Of a stretch of 64,000 bases of DNA, positions 1 to 8,392 are shown one piece after another. The notes beneath the pieces are model-generated. The model did not search any database. It was not told the DNA's origin and worked only from the letters and a program-made list of their open reading frames with translations. The position numbers were made by a program, and so were the translations under genes. Each line of letters starts with the position of its first letter. Positions within the stretch are counted from its first letter, which is position 1. The stretch is from Flavobacteriaceae bacterium GF1 (GTDB lineage: Bacteria; Bacteroidota; Bacteroidia; Flavobacteriales; Flavobacteriaceae): assembly GCA_009797885.1 (NCBI GenBank), contig WNKP01000012.1:1-64000 (forward strand). Direction: 5' to 3'.

Positions 1-405
1 GTGACCGGAGTTTCGGACAACTGCACGGCCAACCCAACGGTCGCTTTCCTAAGTGATGTGAGCGATGGGCAAAGCAATCCAGAAGTAATTACCCGGACCT
101 ACAGGGTGGACGATTTGGCGGGGAACAGTACCACCGTCACCCAAACGATTACGGTCAACGATACCCAGGCACCCACGGCGAACGATCTGGCACCAATCAC
201 TACACAGTGCAGTGCACCGGCGCCGGACATCACGGTGGTGACCGGTGAAGCGGACAACTGTGGGACACCGACGGTTACGTTTGTCAATGATACAAGCGAT
301 GGGAAACAAAACCCGGAAACAATTACCCGGACCTATCGGGTGAACGATTTGGCGGGGAACAGTACCATGGTCACCCAGACCATAACGGTAAGGGATACCA
401 CCAAC
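1..405 (+). repeat. Tandem HYR repeat units, conserved at DNA level
   Basis: Two consecutive repeat units about 237 bp apart are nearly alignable at DNA level. GTGACCGG...GCGGACAACTG recurs at 1 and 238, and ATTACCCGGACCTA near 88 and 324. The units encode the HYR domains of the adhesin, and the array presumably continues upstream of the window. Confidence 0.7.
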
Positions 406-1665
406 CCTACGGCACTTTGCAGAGCAGCAACGATACAACTGGGCACCGATGGTATAGCTGCCTTGGACGCCTCCCTTGTTGATAATGGCTCCAGCGATAC
501 CTGCGGGGGCATTAGCCTGAGTGTGTCCGCAAGCAGCTTTACGGCCACCCGCTTAGGTGCGAACACCGTGACCTTAACAGTGACCGACGGTAGCAGCAAC
601 ATTGCGACCTGTACGGCCATGGTGACCGTCGAGGACGGCATAGCACCAACAGCCAGTTGTCAGGACATTACGGTGGAACTGGACACAACGGGCAGTGCAA
701 CGATTACTACAACCGACATCGACAACGGCTCATTTGACAACAGCGGCACGGTATCGCTTTCCCTGGACAGGACAGGTTTTGGCTGTTCCGATGTGGGGCA
801 GAACACCGTGACCCTTACCGTGACCGAAAATAGTGGAAACACGGCCAGTTGTACCGCTACGGTAACGGTCCGGGAAACAACCGCACCGCTGGCCATTGTG
901 ACCAACAGCGGACCGATCTGCCAGGGCTCAACTTTACAGTTGAATGAAATAAGCGGCCTGGGCACCTCATGGTCATGGACCAGCAATGGAAATGCCACAT
1001 TCAGCAATCCGGATATACAAAACCCTGAAGTGACCAATGTTTCGGACGGGGAGGAGTTCACCCTAACAATGGCACTGGCCAATGGATGTGCCGTTACGGG
1101 CACGACCACTGTCTTCATTCTGGAGCTCCCGGTCCTGGAGACGGAGGGGGAACAGGTATTCTGTACCCTGGAGAACCCCACCGTGTCGGATTTGGCAGCT
1201 TCCGGTGACGGGACCCTGCGTTGGTATCCGGAAGCGAACAGTACTACGGAACTGGAAAGCGATGTTCCCCTTGAGGACGGCACCGTCTATTACGGATCGT
1301 TGGAGGATGGCAATGGATGTACCTCCGATAGGGTTGCCGTGACGGTAAGGATTTCCATGGAGGGTTGTGACGAATTTCCGGACGCGAACAGGCTCGGCTT
1401 CTCCCCGAACGGCGATGGGGTGAACGACACCTTTTCCATTTCCTGGCTGAAGAACGATTACCCCAATTATGCCATGTCGGTCTATGACCGTAACGGCACC
1501 CTGGTGTACCAAGGGAACATCAGCACACCGGAATGGGACGGCAGCGCGGACCGGGGCATTATCCTGGGGGATGGCAAATTGCCCAACGGGGTGTACTACT
1601 ATACGATAGATTTCGGTGACGGCATCACACCGCCGGTCCAGGGAATTGTCTATTTGAACCGATAA
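1..1665 (+). CDS. HYR-repeat surface adhesin with type IX secretion/gliding C-terminal domain (5' truncated)
   Basis: The reading frame is open from the window edge to TAA at 1663-1665, so the true start lies upstream. What is visible (about 554 residues) begins inside tandem HYR-type immunoglobulin-like domains of about 79-90 residues. These are marked by recurring motifs such as DNC, ITRTYRV, DLAGNST and VTQTITV. Two further Ig-like segments follow. The last ~90 residues (SPNGDGVNDTF, then WDGSADRG, then GVYYYTI) match the gliding-motility-associated C-terminal domain (CHU_C), a type B type IX secretion signal. Proteins of this design are large secreted or cell-surface adhesins of gliding Bacteroidota. 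Base composition is clearly more GC-rich than the genes that follow. The domain class is secure; ligand and role are unknown. Confidence 0.85.
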   Translation: MTGVSDNCTANPTVAFLSDVSDGQSNPEVITRTYRVDDLAGNSTTVTQTITVNDTQAPTANDLAPITTQCSAPAPDITVVTGEADNCGTPTVTFVNDTSDGKQNPETITRTYRVNDLAGNSTMVTQTITVRDTTNPTALCRAATIQLGTDGIAALDASLVDNGSSDTCGGISLSVSASSFTATRLGANTVTLTVTDGSSNIATCTAMVTVEDGIAPTASCQDITVELDTTGSATITTTDIDNGSFDNSGTVSLSLDRTGFGCSDVGQNTVTLTVTENSGNTASCTATVTVRETTAPLAIVTNSGPICQGSTLQLNEISGLGTSWSWTSNGNATFSNPDIQNPEVTNVSDGEEFTLTMALANGCAVTGTTTVFILELPVLETEGEQVFCTLENPTVSDLAASGDGTLRWYPEANSTTELESDVPLEDGTVYYGSLEDGNGCTSDRVAVTVRISMEGCDEFPDANRLGFSPNGDGVNDTFSISWLKNDYPNYAMSVYDRNGTLVYQGNISTPEWDGSADRGIILGDGKLPNGVYYYTIDFGDGITPPVQGIVYLNR

Positions 1666-2062
1666 GCAAGACAGCCTTCAAAAGGTCTGAACGAAAACAG
1701 CAGCAAAAGTTTGGGAAGATTCGTAAGGGTATCATCCCAGCAGGGCATTAGAAGGGCATCCCAACAAAAAGGGACGGCCCAACAAAAAATCGGGAGAAGG
1801 TGCAGGTATTTCCAATGGGATAGACAAGCCGGAAAATTGCCTGCCACAAACAACGGTTTACGTTATGCATGGGAGGCATGTCCCCTTTTTTGAAGTTTTA
1901 AATGGACTTAGCTCAAAAATCCAAGGGGAATTTGTGGCCAATGAAATGGCCGTGTAGTGCCCACCAAATCCATCTCCAACAATAGTGGTCTAAGCTAAGA
2001 CAGGATGGAAAGCCGTGCGTTCGTCCAAACTATTTTTATTAGGTTTATAGGCAAAAACCATA
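1666..2062. other. Intergenic region, 397 bases, no gene recognised
   Basis: I see no convincing coding frame, RNA gene, terminator or TAnnTTTG element here. A 60-codon open frame at 1711-1893 has no recognisable protein features and is not supported. Confidence 0.5.
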
Positions 2063-2413
2063 ATGCCAAAAACCGAATACCGTATCTATGTTATTGAACT
2101 TTCAAAAAAGGTATTTACGGAACATCGCAGATTTCGGGAAGCCAACCCCCAATTTAATGGGGTTTTGGAATGTCTATATGTTGGAATGACGAGCAAAACC
2201 CCAAAAGAACGCTTTTTACAACATAAAACAGGTTTTATCAATAAAAGAGGGCACAGTCTTTCCTCCAGTATCGTCAAAAAATATGGCAGCTACCTACGAC
2301 CCAGTCTCTATAACCATATAGCCCCATTAACCAACAGGGAAGAGGCTTTACGAATGGAAGAGCGTTTGGCCTTGGAACTGCGAAGGAAAAGGTACGCCGT
2401 TTGGTACAACTGA
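2063..2413 (+). CDS. Small GIY-YIG-like domain protein
   Basis: This 116-residue basic protein starts with IYVIEL (residues 8-13). After about 25 residues it continues LYVGMTS, then PKERFLQH, and a helix with MEERLALELRR near the end. The pair 'Y-V-I' and 'LYVG', followed by an Arg/His helix and a late Glu, resembles the GIY-YIG nuclease fold, with an insertion between the two beta strands. Small stand-alone GIY-YIG proteins are common in bacteria and mostly uncharacterised. Nuclease activity is not certain. It stands alone, convergent with the LytTR regulator gene that ends 20 bp downstream. Confidence 0.5.
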   Translation: MPKTEYRIYVIELSKKVFTEHRRFREANPQFNGVLECLYVGMTSKTPKERFLQHKTGFINKRGHSLSSSIVKKYGSYLRPSLYNHIAPLTNREEALRMEERLALELRRKRYAVWYN

Positions 2414-2433
2414 TTTAGGAACATTGGAACACT

Positions 2434-3135
2434 TCAACTTTTGGGCCTTGTCTTTAATAACCCAAAGACATATTCCTTGTATTTCCCCCCAATGGGAATC
2501 TCTTTGTCCACAATCTCTATATCCAGTGCCGTATAGGCCGTAATCTTGTTGGTGTTCACCACGTAGGACCGGTGGGTCCTAATAAAATACGAAGGTAATT
2601 GTTCCACAAACTTCCCCAGCTGTTCTTTGACCACCAGTCTTTTGTCCTCCAAATGAATACGGATATAGTCCTTTACACTTTCAATATAAAGCACTTGGTC
2701 CAATACTACTTTAATCCGCTTTTTATTGAAGGTCACATAAATATGTTCGGGGGGCAGTCCGTGTGTCCGAGATCCAACATCCTCGGAAACGGGAAGAAGC
2801 TTGTTCACCGCCTTAAAAAAACGGGCAAAGGTGACGGGTTTTAAAAGATAATCCACCGCCTCGTATTCATAACTTTCAAGGGCATATTCCCGATAGGCCG
2901 TGGTGAATATCACCTTGGGAGGACTTGTAATGGTCTTTAAGACATCAATACCTGTAAGCTTGGGCATTTGAATGTCCAAAAAAATAACGTCCACTGCGGT
3001 GGCCCGTAAAAAATCAATCGCCTCCACTCCATCCTTGAAAGATCCCAAGTGCTCCAAAAAGGGAACTTCCGCAATGTGTCCTTCCAAAAGGGAACGCGCC
3101 AAGGGTTCGTCATCTACAACAATGCACTTAATCAT
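2434..3135 (-). CDS. LytTR-family response regulator
   Basis: This 233-residue protein has a CheY-like receiver (about residues 1-115) and a LytTR DNA-binding domain (about 130-230). The receiver acid pocket is DD at 8-9, the phosphoacceptor is D54 in FLDIQMP, the switch residue is T79 and the conserved lysine is K99 in LLKP. The LytTR half shows FIRTHRSYVVN, typical of the family. Its start overlaps the 3' end of the histidine kinase gene by 8 bp, so the two are co-transcribed and very likely cognate partners. The target genes cannot be read from the sequence. Confidence 0.93.
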   Translation of the reverse strand: MIKCIVVDDEPLARSLLEGHIAEVPFLEHLGSFKDGVEAIDFLRATAVDVIFLDIQMPKLTGIDVLKTITSPPKVIFTTAYREYALESYEYEAVDYLLKPVTFARFFKAVNKLLPVSEDVGSRTHGLPPEHIYVTFNKKRIKVVLDQVLYIESVKDYIRIHLEDKRLVVKEQLGKFVEQLPSYFIRTHRSYVVNTNKITAYTALDIEIVDKEIPIGGKYKEYVFGLLKTRPKS

Positions 3136-4228
3136 AGGCGGATAAGGTATTTATGACCAATTCAACTTCATACATCTCCGTTTGATCGTTATTTTGAAAG
3201 CTGTACTCCTCATACAATTTAGACAATTGCTGCCTTAGGTTGGTCACTCCAATTCCTTTGGTATATCCCATACCACCACTGCCCAAGTCTTGATTTTTGG
3301 TGTTCTTGACCCTAAAGTATAGTGTTTTTTTCGCTATGGAAAGCCGTATCCATATTTTGGGTTGTTTTAGTTGCCCACTGGCCCCATGTTTAAAAGCATT
3401 TTCCACAATGGAAAGTAACAGTAATGGAGCAATCCTTACATCTCCGTGGATATCCTCGTTGTAGTCCAGCGAACAGTCCAGTTCAATAGCGTCTCCAAAC
3501 CGCAGGTGTTCCAGGGCCATGTAATCTTTGATCAGCTTGATTTCATTCCCAAGAGGTACAAACCTATCGTTGCATTTGTACAGGATATAGTCCAAAATGG
3601 ACGCCAGGGCTTCCACCATTTTAGGGGCCTTATCCGATTTCTGTACGGTGAGGGCATAAAGGTTGTTCAAGGTATTGAACAAAAAATGCGGGTGGATCTG
3701 CGCTTTAAGTGCATTGAGTTCCGCCCTGTTTTTATCCCGTTGTAACTCCAATGCGTGTCGTTTTGTCTCGTTACTTTCATAGACTATATTGGTCAAGGTC
3801 ATGGCCAATGTTGCCGTTAACAAGGGCGGTAGGTAACTGGTGATCAGATGGGGTATATCACTAAAAATCTCCGATACGGGTTCTTGCGAAAATGTTCCTT
3901 CCCTAAAAATGGGTTCGTAGAGGTAAACATTCACCATTCGATCTAAGGCACCAGTGAAATAGAAAAGCAGACCCGACATGACCATAAAAACCAAATACTG
4001 CTTCTTTTTCCAAAACCTGGGAATCCAAACAAAATTGAATACATAGGCCGCAACAAACATCGCAGGTAGCCGTTTAAGATTCTGCAAAAAAATGAGGGCC
4101 ATCCTTTGCTCGTTCCCATCTTTAAAGAACTGGATCAGGGTAAAACAGATCAAAAGCAGGCACCAAAAAATCAAATATCTTTTGGGGCCCAATCCCGTAT
4201 TTGTACTGTTGTACGACTCCCTTTTCAT
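3128..4228 (-). CDS. LytS/YehU-type membrane sensor histidine kinase
   Basis: This 366-residue protein has about four hydrophobic segments in the first 150 residues, then a short coiled region. The His_kinase (PF06580-type) motif HPHFLFNTLNNLYAL follows, with the phosphoacceptor H181 inside PHFLFN. A C-terminal HATPase region has the N-box NAFKHGASG. No extracellular sensor domain is evident, so sensing probably involves the membrane segments. It is the upstream partner of the overlapping LytTR regulator. The gene is divergent from the serine hydrolase at 4425, with 196 bp between them. Confidence 0.92.
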   Translation of the reverse strand: MKRESYNSTNTGLGPKRYLIFWCLLLICFTLIQFFKDGNEQRMALIFLQNLKRLPAMFVAAYVFNFVWIPRFWKKKQYLVFMVMSGLLFYFTGALDRMVNVYLYEPIFREGTFSQEPVSEIFSDIPHLITSYLPPLLTATLAMTLTNIVYESNETKRHALELQRDKNRAELNALKAQIHPHFLFNTLNNLYALTVQKSDKAPKMVEALASILDYILYKCNDRFVPLGNEIKLIKDYMALEHLRFGDAIELDCSLDYNEDIHGDVRIAPLLLLSIVENAFKHGASGQLKQPKIWIRLSIAKKTLYFRVKNTKNQDLGSGGMGYTKGIGVTNLRQQLSKLYEEYSFQNNDQTEMYEVELVINTLSAYD

Positions 4229-4424
4229 TGTTTCGAATCCTTAAAAATAGGGAAATACCCCTGCTCAGATGGTGTTTGTGGACGAAACCGCGCCAGGCGA
4301 TGACGGATACGGCGTAACTGCCCATAGAATATCTCCATAGGCTAAAACCAACTTTCCGGTTGCTCCCTACCACAATTGGGCCATTTTTAGGATTGGCGAT
4401 GCCTATCCAATTCATCTTTGAAGC

Positions 4425-5723
4425 ATGAAAAAGATACGATTGGACAAACCTAAAAGACGACTATTGCGCAGTATAGGCTTTGTTTTTTGCATATGGCTTG
4501 GTTGGAACATTTATGATCATACCACATGGGTTTTGTTTCCTAAGGACGACTATCCGTTTACCACAATGATAGCCAACAATGCATATGTCTCCCAAATTCA
4601 AAAGGCGGAAAAATGGATGAAAGGAGTGGCCAAAAGACTTGATGTCCCTTCCTTTTCCATTGCCGTTGGCCATCAAGGCAACATAATTTGGTCCGCCGCC
4701 GAGGGATATGCCCATATGAAATCCTTGCGCCCTGCCACCCCCCGGACCCAATACCGTATAGGAAGCACTTCAAAGGCCATAACCGCTACTGGAATTGCTT
4801 TGTTGGTAAATGCGGGGAGCATCCCACTGGACAATTATTTGGGTGATACCATTACCAATTGGCCCAAAAAGAGATGGAATTTTACAACAAGGCAACTCTT
4901 GAGTCATACGGCCGGTATAGGCAACTATGAGGATTTTGGGATTGCTTCCGCAAGGTATACACTGTGCAATTGCCACCAGTTCACTTCAGCATCGGAGGGC
5001 ATCAAAGTATTCAATCGCTATCCATTGCTTTATCGACCGGGTACCGATTTTAAATATTCCTCTTTTGACGTCAACCTGGCCAGTGTGGTGTTGGAACAGG
5101 CTGCCAATCAACCCTTTTTAGATTATATGCAGGAACATGTATTCCATCCCTTAACCATGGACAACACCTATGCGGATCATACCAGGCTAGAAACCCAACA
5201 TTTGGCAACGTTTTATGAAACCTCAAAGAACCACTACAGGGAATACAGAACAATGGGCATATTGGACGATGTTAACCTGAGCTATAAATGGGCCGGTGGG
5301 GGATTCATTTCCACTCCGACCGATCTGGTCAAAATGGGAAACGCGTGGTTATCCGGTCCTTCATTTTTATCATCCGCAACCCTAAAGGAGTTTTGGACCC
5401 CAGTGCAATTGGATGATGGCAGCATCAATGAGCAGGAATATGCCCTGGGCTGGCGTTCTTGGTTAGCATATCAAAGTGACGAGATTTTGAACAACACACC
5501 TGTTTGGATGGTGCACCACGGGGGAGTGAGCAAGGGATCGATGAATTTTCTGGTGATTTTCCCCCAATATGATTTGGTCATCAATGCCTCCATGAACGCA
5601 AGAGCCCACACCTTTGGTGAATTTGCAAAAGAAGTAAGACGACTGGCCAATTGCTTTCTGACCGATTTAACAAAACAACCCTTACCCCTCTACACGGAAA
5701 TCAAAGCAAAAACTTTTCCCTAA
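4425..5723 (+). CDS. Serine hydrolase, beta-lactamase class C/PBP4* family
   Basis: This 432-residue protein has one N-terminal hydrophobic segment (about residues 13-30), so it is exported or membrane anchored. The catalytic SxxK is S114-T-S-K117 in RIGSTSKAIT. The second motif position is Y211-S-S, which departs slightly from YxN, and the third box is HHGG near the C terminus. Other family marks are LLSHTAGI and GGGFISTPTDL. Members of this family are esterases, D-amino-acid peptidases or penicillin-binding-like enzymes, and the substrate cannot be inferred. It is transcribed away from the two-component pair, so regulation by that pair is possible but not shown. Confidence 0.85.
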   Translation: MKKIRLDKPKRRLLRSIGFVFCIWLGWNIYDHTTWVLFPKDDYPFTTMIANNAYVSQIQKAEKWMKGVAKRLDVPSFSIAVGHQGNIIWSAAEGYAHMKSLRPATPRTQYRIGSTSKAITATGIALLVNAGSIPLDNYLGDTITNWPKKRWNFTTRQLLSHTAGIGNYEDFGIASARYTLCNCHQFTSASEGIKVFNRYPLLYRPGTDFKYSSFDVNLASVVLEQAANQPFLDYMQEHVFHPLTMDNTYADHTRLETQHLATFYETSKNHYREYRTMGILDDVNLSYKWAGGGFISTPTDLVKMGNAWLSGPSFLSSATLKEFWTPVQLDDGSINEQEYALGWRSWLAYQSDEILNNTPVWMVHHGGVSKGSMNFLVIFPQYDLVINASMNARAHTFGEFAKEVRRLANCFLTDLTKQPLPLYTEIKAKTFP

Positions 5724-5789
5724 GTCGAAAATGGCATAAACCACCTAGGAACCCAACAAAAATTCAATCATACAATCCTGAAAAGGCTC

Positions 5790-7052
5790 TTATTTAAGAA
5801 GGTTCCATTGCTGTTGTTCGTCCTCCAAAACCAACTCTTTTATTTCCCCCTGTCCTTCAAAGGTCCATTGCACCCCTCCTATCTTCCCTAAATCTACCTT
5901 AAGCTCTTTTTGGAAGGCAATTTGATCATCCAAGACTATAGTGAGCATACCATCGCTCACCTTCAATTCACATCGGGTCCATTGACCCATATCCCTACCA
6001 AAGGCAGAAAGGTCATGGTTTCTCCCAGAAATCATTTCATTGTCCATAAAAAAGCCCAAATCGCCCACACATCCGGGAATACTGAACTCCAAAGAAATGA
6101 CTTCCCGGGTTCCCGTTACTGTCATTCGTATGGAACGGCAGATACTATGTTCGCTGGATTTTGGCATTCTAAAAGTGGTCGCCATTGAAAAATCAGTACC
6201 ATCGATACTGGGATTGGGGGAAAGCTGAGCCAAATAGAGTTCCCCGCCTTCCATACCATCCATCTTCTCCAAAACCCCTGATCGTATCCCAAGATATTCC
6301 CCTTTGTAGAACTCTTCAGGTTTTAGATAGGTTATCTCTCCCCCATCCCCCAACAGTAATCCTTGCCACCCTTGTGTAGGGATATACAACTCCCGCTCCA
6401 ATAGGATCTGTTCATTGGCCATCAGTTTGGTAAGGAAATAACCGGGTAGGTAATATGTGGAGGTCACCAATCCTTTGGCCTTATGTAAAGGAATACGTTT
6501 ATCACTGTCCCAAGACTGTTGAATGTACATGCTGTCCGGTGAAAGTGGACCCAAATCATATTGAAAAATGACCGTATTGGGATATCCAATAGCTACTTTT
6601 TCAAATGAAAATGAAACATTTTCCGTTGGGAATTCGGCTTTGGGAGTGGTACGGGCCTCATTTGGATTTTTCCCTCCTCGTAAAAAAAACAGGGCCAAAA
6701 GTAGTATCACCGTACTCCCTATTCCCCATTTCCAAAATCCATAGGGGATTTTGGATAATTTACCTGTGCTCCGGCCATTGGAATGGGCTTGCTGAAAATC
6801 CCTCCAGCTTTCATAGCCTACAAATTCCGAAAGGATATCAAAAGTAGTAACGCTGGGATTGGCCACAACTTCTGCCCTCCCCCAAATGCGTTTTAGGGTA
6901 GTGACGCTTAACCTTTTACCGGTAACCTTAAAGATTTGATCACTAAGATCCTTGAAGTCCTTGTTGGTCCAGGAATCTCCAGTACCCCAACCCAAATGGG
7001 ATTCGATACAAGTAACCAAATGCTTTTTCATACGTAAATCCTGCTTTTTCAT
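5790..7052 (-). CDS. Membrane protein with N-terminal DNA-binding-like domain and extracytoplasmic beta domain
   Basis: This 420-residue protein begins with a charged helical segment of about 95 residues. It contains the pattern SVTTLKRIWG then NPSVTTFDILSEFVGYESW, an N-terminal module I know from Bacteroidota proteins that looks like a small helix-turn-helix head. A single transmembrane segment follows (around 107-125, WGIGSTVILLLALFF). The remainder is probably outside the cytoplasmic membrane and rich in beta strands, ending in a LamG-like sandwich. The gene is divergent from the exported sandwich protein at 7175. Function is not known; a one-component membrane regulator is a reasonable inference. 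The start could also be the second methionine, seven codons in. Confidence 0.55.
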   Translation of the reverse strand: MKKQDLRMKKHLVTCIESHLGWGTGDSWTNKDFKDLSDQIFKVTGKRLSVTTLKRIWGRAEVVANPSVTTFDILSEFVGYESWRDFQQAHSNGRSTGKLSKIPYGFWKWGIGSTVILLLALFFLRGGKNPNEARTTPKAEFPTENVSFSFEKVAIGYPNTVIFQYDLGPLSPDSMYIQQSWDSDKRIPLHKAKGLVTSTYYLPGYFLTKLMANEQILLERELYIPTQGWQGLLLGDGGEITYLKPEEFYKGEYLGIRSGVLEKMDGMEGGELYLAQLSPNPSIDGTDFSMATTFRMPKSSEHSICRSIRMTVTGTREVISLEFSIPGCVGDLGFFMDNEMISGRNHDLSAFGRDMGQWTRCELKVSDGMLTIVLDDQIAFQKELKVDLGKIGGVQWTFEGQGEIKELVLEDEQQQWNLLK

Positions 7053-7120
7053 AAATCTAGGATATTGGATTCTTTAACCCTGGATTGAACAGGATTAAAC
7101 AAAATTGAACAAGCGAATCC

Positions 7121-7152
7121 TTGTAATTCAAAACACCCATAAATTACATTTG
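7121..7152 (+). promoter_or_regulatory. Bacteroidota-type promoter for the 7175 gene
   Basis: TTG at 7121-7123 is followed 21 bp later by TACATTTG (7145-7152), matching the flavobacterial consensus TTG-N17-23-TAnnTTTG. The expected start of transcription is about 18 bases ahead of the ATG at 7175. Confidence 0.7.
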
Positions 7153-7174
7153 GTCATATCAAATTTAATTCGAA

Positions 7175-8332
7175 ATGACAAAAGTTAACAGCATTATCAA
7201 AAAGCTTATTCACCTATTCTTCATTTTTCTTACCGTTACTTTATATGGACAGCGAAAAGAAATTAGGATTCCAATGACCGCTGCGGCTTGGAAGCACAAT
7301 ACTGAAACAGTGGAGTTTGTGACCCATAGATCGGTTGCAGCAATACGTCCAAAAGCTGGAGAGAACCTTAATATTCAATTAAAGGATCACCAATTTACCA
7401 ATGGTACCATCGAATATGATGTGGAGTTTACGGGAAGAGGGTTTCCGGGTATTGGATTTCGATCGTCCAACGATCAAAAATATGCTGAGCTTTTTTATAT
7501 ACGCTACTTTGGTACGGTAGATCCACTGAGTCGATACGCCACGCAATACGCTACGGTAATCGATGGTGTGAACATGTGGGACATGACCGATGAGTATCAA
7601 GCTGCGGCCACGATTTATGACGAAGGGTGGAACCATGTAAAACTGGTAATACATGGCAAACAAATGCGGGTCTATGTAAACGATATGGACAAGGTTGCCT
7701 TACACATACCTAGTTTGGAAGGCACTGGAAAAAGTGGGAGTATCTACCTGACCGGTGATGTCATCTATGCCAATCTCGTTATAAAACCGAACGCCGTAGG
7801 GGATTTACCGGAAGTTGAAGGCTATGACCCTACCTACAGTGACACCCGCTATCTTAAGAATTGGTTGGTATCCGCTCCTGTGGACTTGGCCTTTAACAGG
7901 GATATCATGAAGCCCGGTGTTGCAATCGATAGCACGTTGCTCAATGATTCCAGTTGGAAACCCCTGGTTACCGAACGCCGCGGGATGGTCAACCTTACCC
8001 GGGAATATGGCGCGACGGAAAATGGGAAACGACGTTTGGTATGGCTTAAGACCAATATCAAGTCCAACGTAAATCAGGTTTGCAAGCTTAACCTTGGCTT
8101 TAGTGATGAAATATGGGTATTCCTGGATGGCCAACCCCTATACATCGATAAAAACTACTACGGTTCGCCAGGTATGAAAGAGCCCAGGGGACGATGTACT
8201 ATAGAAAACAGTGAAATCATGGTACCTCTTAAAAAAGGGGACAATGAATTGCTGTTAGGTGTGGCCCATTACTTTTTTGGATGGGGGGTCACTGCACGTT
8301 TGGATAGTACCGACGACCTGAAATTTGAATAA
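7175..8332 (+). CDS. Exported protein with LamG/3-keto-disaccharide-hydrolase-like domain
   Basis: This 385-residue protein has a Sec signal peptide (hydrophobic core IHLFFIFLTVTLYG, probable cleavage near residue 26). Residues ~40-200 form a beta-rich domain (FTNGTIEYDVEFTGRGFPGIGFR, then WNHVKLVIHGKQMRVYVND). This has the look of a concanavalin-like sandwich as in DUF1080/3-keto-disaccharide hydrolase and LamG families. Residues ~220-385 resemble a galactose-binding-like module with repeated aromatic strands. No catalytic motif can be assigned. It has its own promoter and is divergent from the membrane protein at 5790-7052. Its 3' end converges on carB. Confidence 0.6.
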   Translation: MTKVNSIIKKLIHLFFIFLTVTLYGQRKEIRIPMTAAAWKHNTETVEFVTHRSVAAIRPKAGENLNIQLKDHQFTNGTIEYDVEFTGRGFPGIGFRSSNDQKYAELFYIRYFGTVDPLSRYATQYATVIDGVNMWDMTDEYQAAATIYDEGWNHVKLVIHGKQMRVYVNDMDKVALHIPSLEGTGKSGSIYLTGDVIYANLVIKPNAVGDLPEVEGYDPTYSDTRYLKNWLVSAPVDLAFNRDIMKPGVAIDSTLLNDSSWKPLVTERRGMVNLTREYGATENGKRRLVWLKTNIKSNVNQVCKLNLGFSDEIWVFLDGQPLYIDKNYYGSPGMKEPRGRCTIENSEIMVPLKKGDNELLLGVAHYFFGWGVTARLDSTDDLKFE

Positions 8333-8350
8333 TATCCATTGCACATCATT

Positions 8351-8392
8351 AAGGTGGAAGATGCTTATTTGCTTAAGTACATCTTCCGCCTT
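8351..8392. terminator. Hairpin between convergent genes, overlapping the end of carB
   Basis: The arms 8351-8363 (AAGGTGGAAGATG) and 8380-8392 (CATCTTCCGCCTT) pair over 13 positions with one mismatch and a 16-base loop holding the carB stop codon. There is no following T-run on either strand, so it may be a weak bidirectional terminator or an mRNA-stabilising stem. Confidence 0.45.

Noticed and set aside
660-1283. Long antisense frame over the HYR gene
   Set aside because: It is a shadow of repeat codons in a GC-rich gene; the sense strand encodes clear HYR and CHU_C domains.
1711-1893. 60-codon open frame after the adhesin gene
   Set aside because: No -7 element, no ribosome-binding site and a composition of Arg/Gln with no recognisable protein features.
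4222-4240. TTTCGAATCC, resembling a tRNA T-arm
   Set aside because: No acceptor, D-arm or anticodon stem could be built around it; it is the start of the kinase gene.
4229-4424. Search for a shared operator between the kinase and serine hydrolase genes
   Set aside because: I found no repeat pair or -7 element there, so regulation of the hydrolase by the LytTR system is not claimed.
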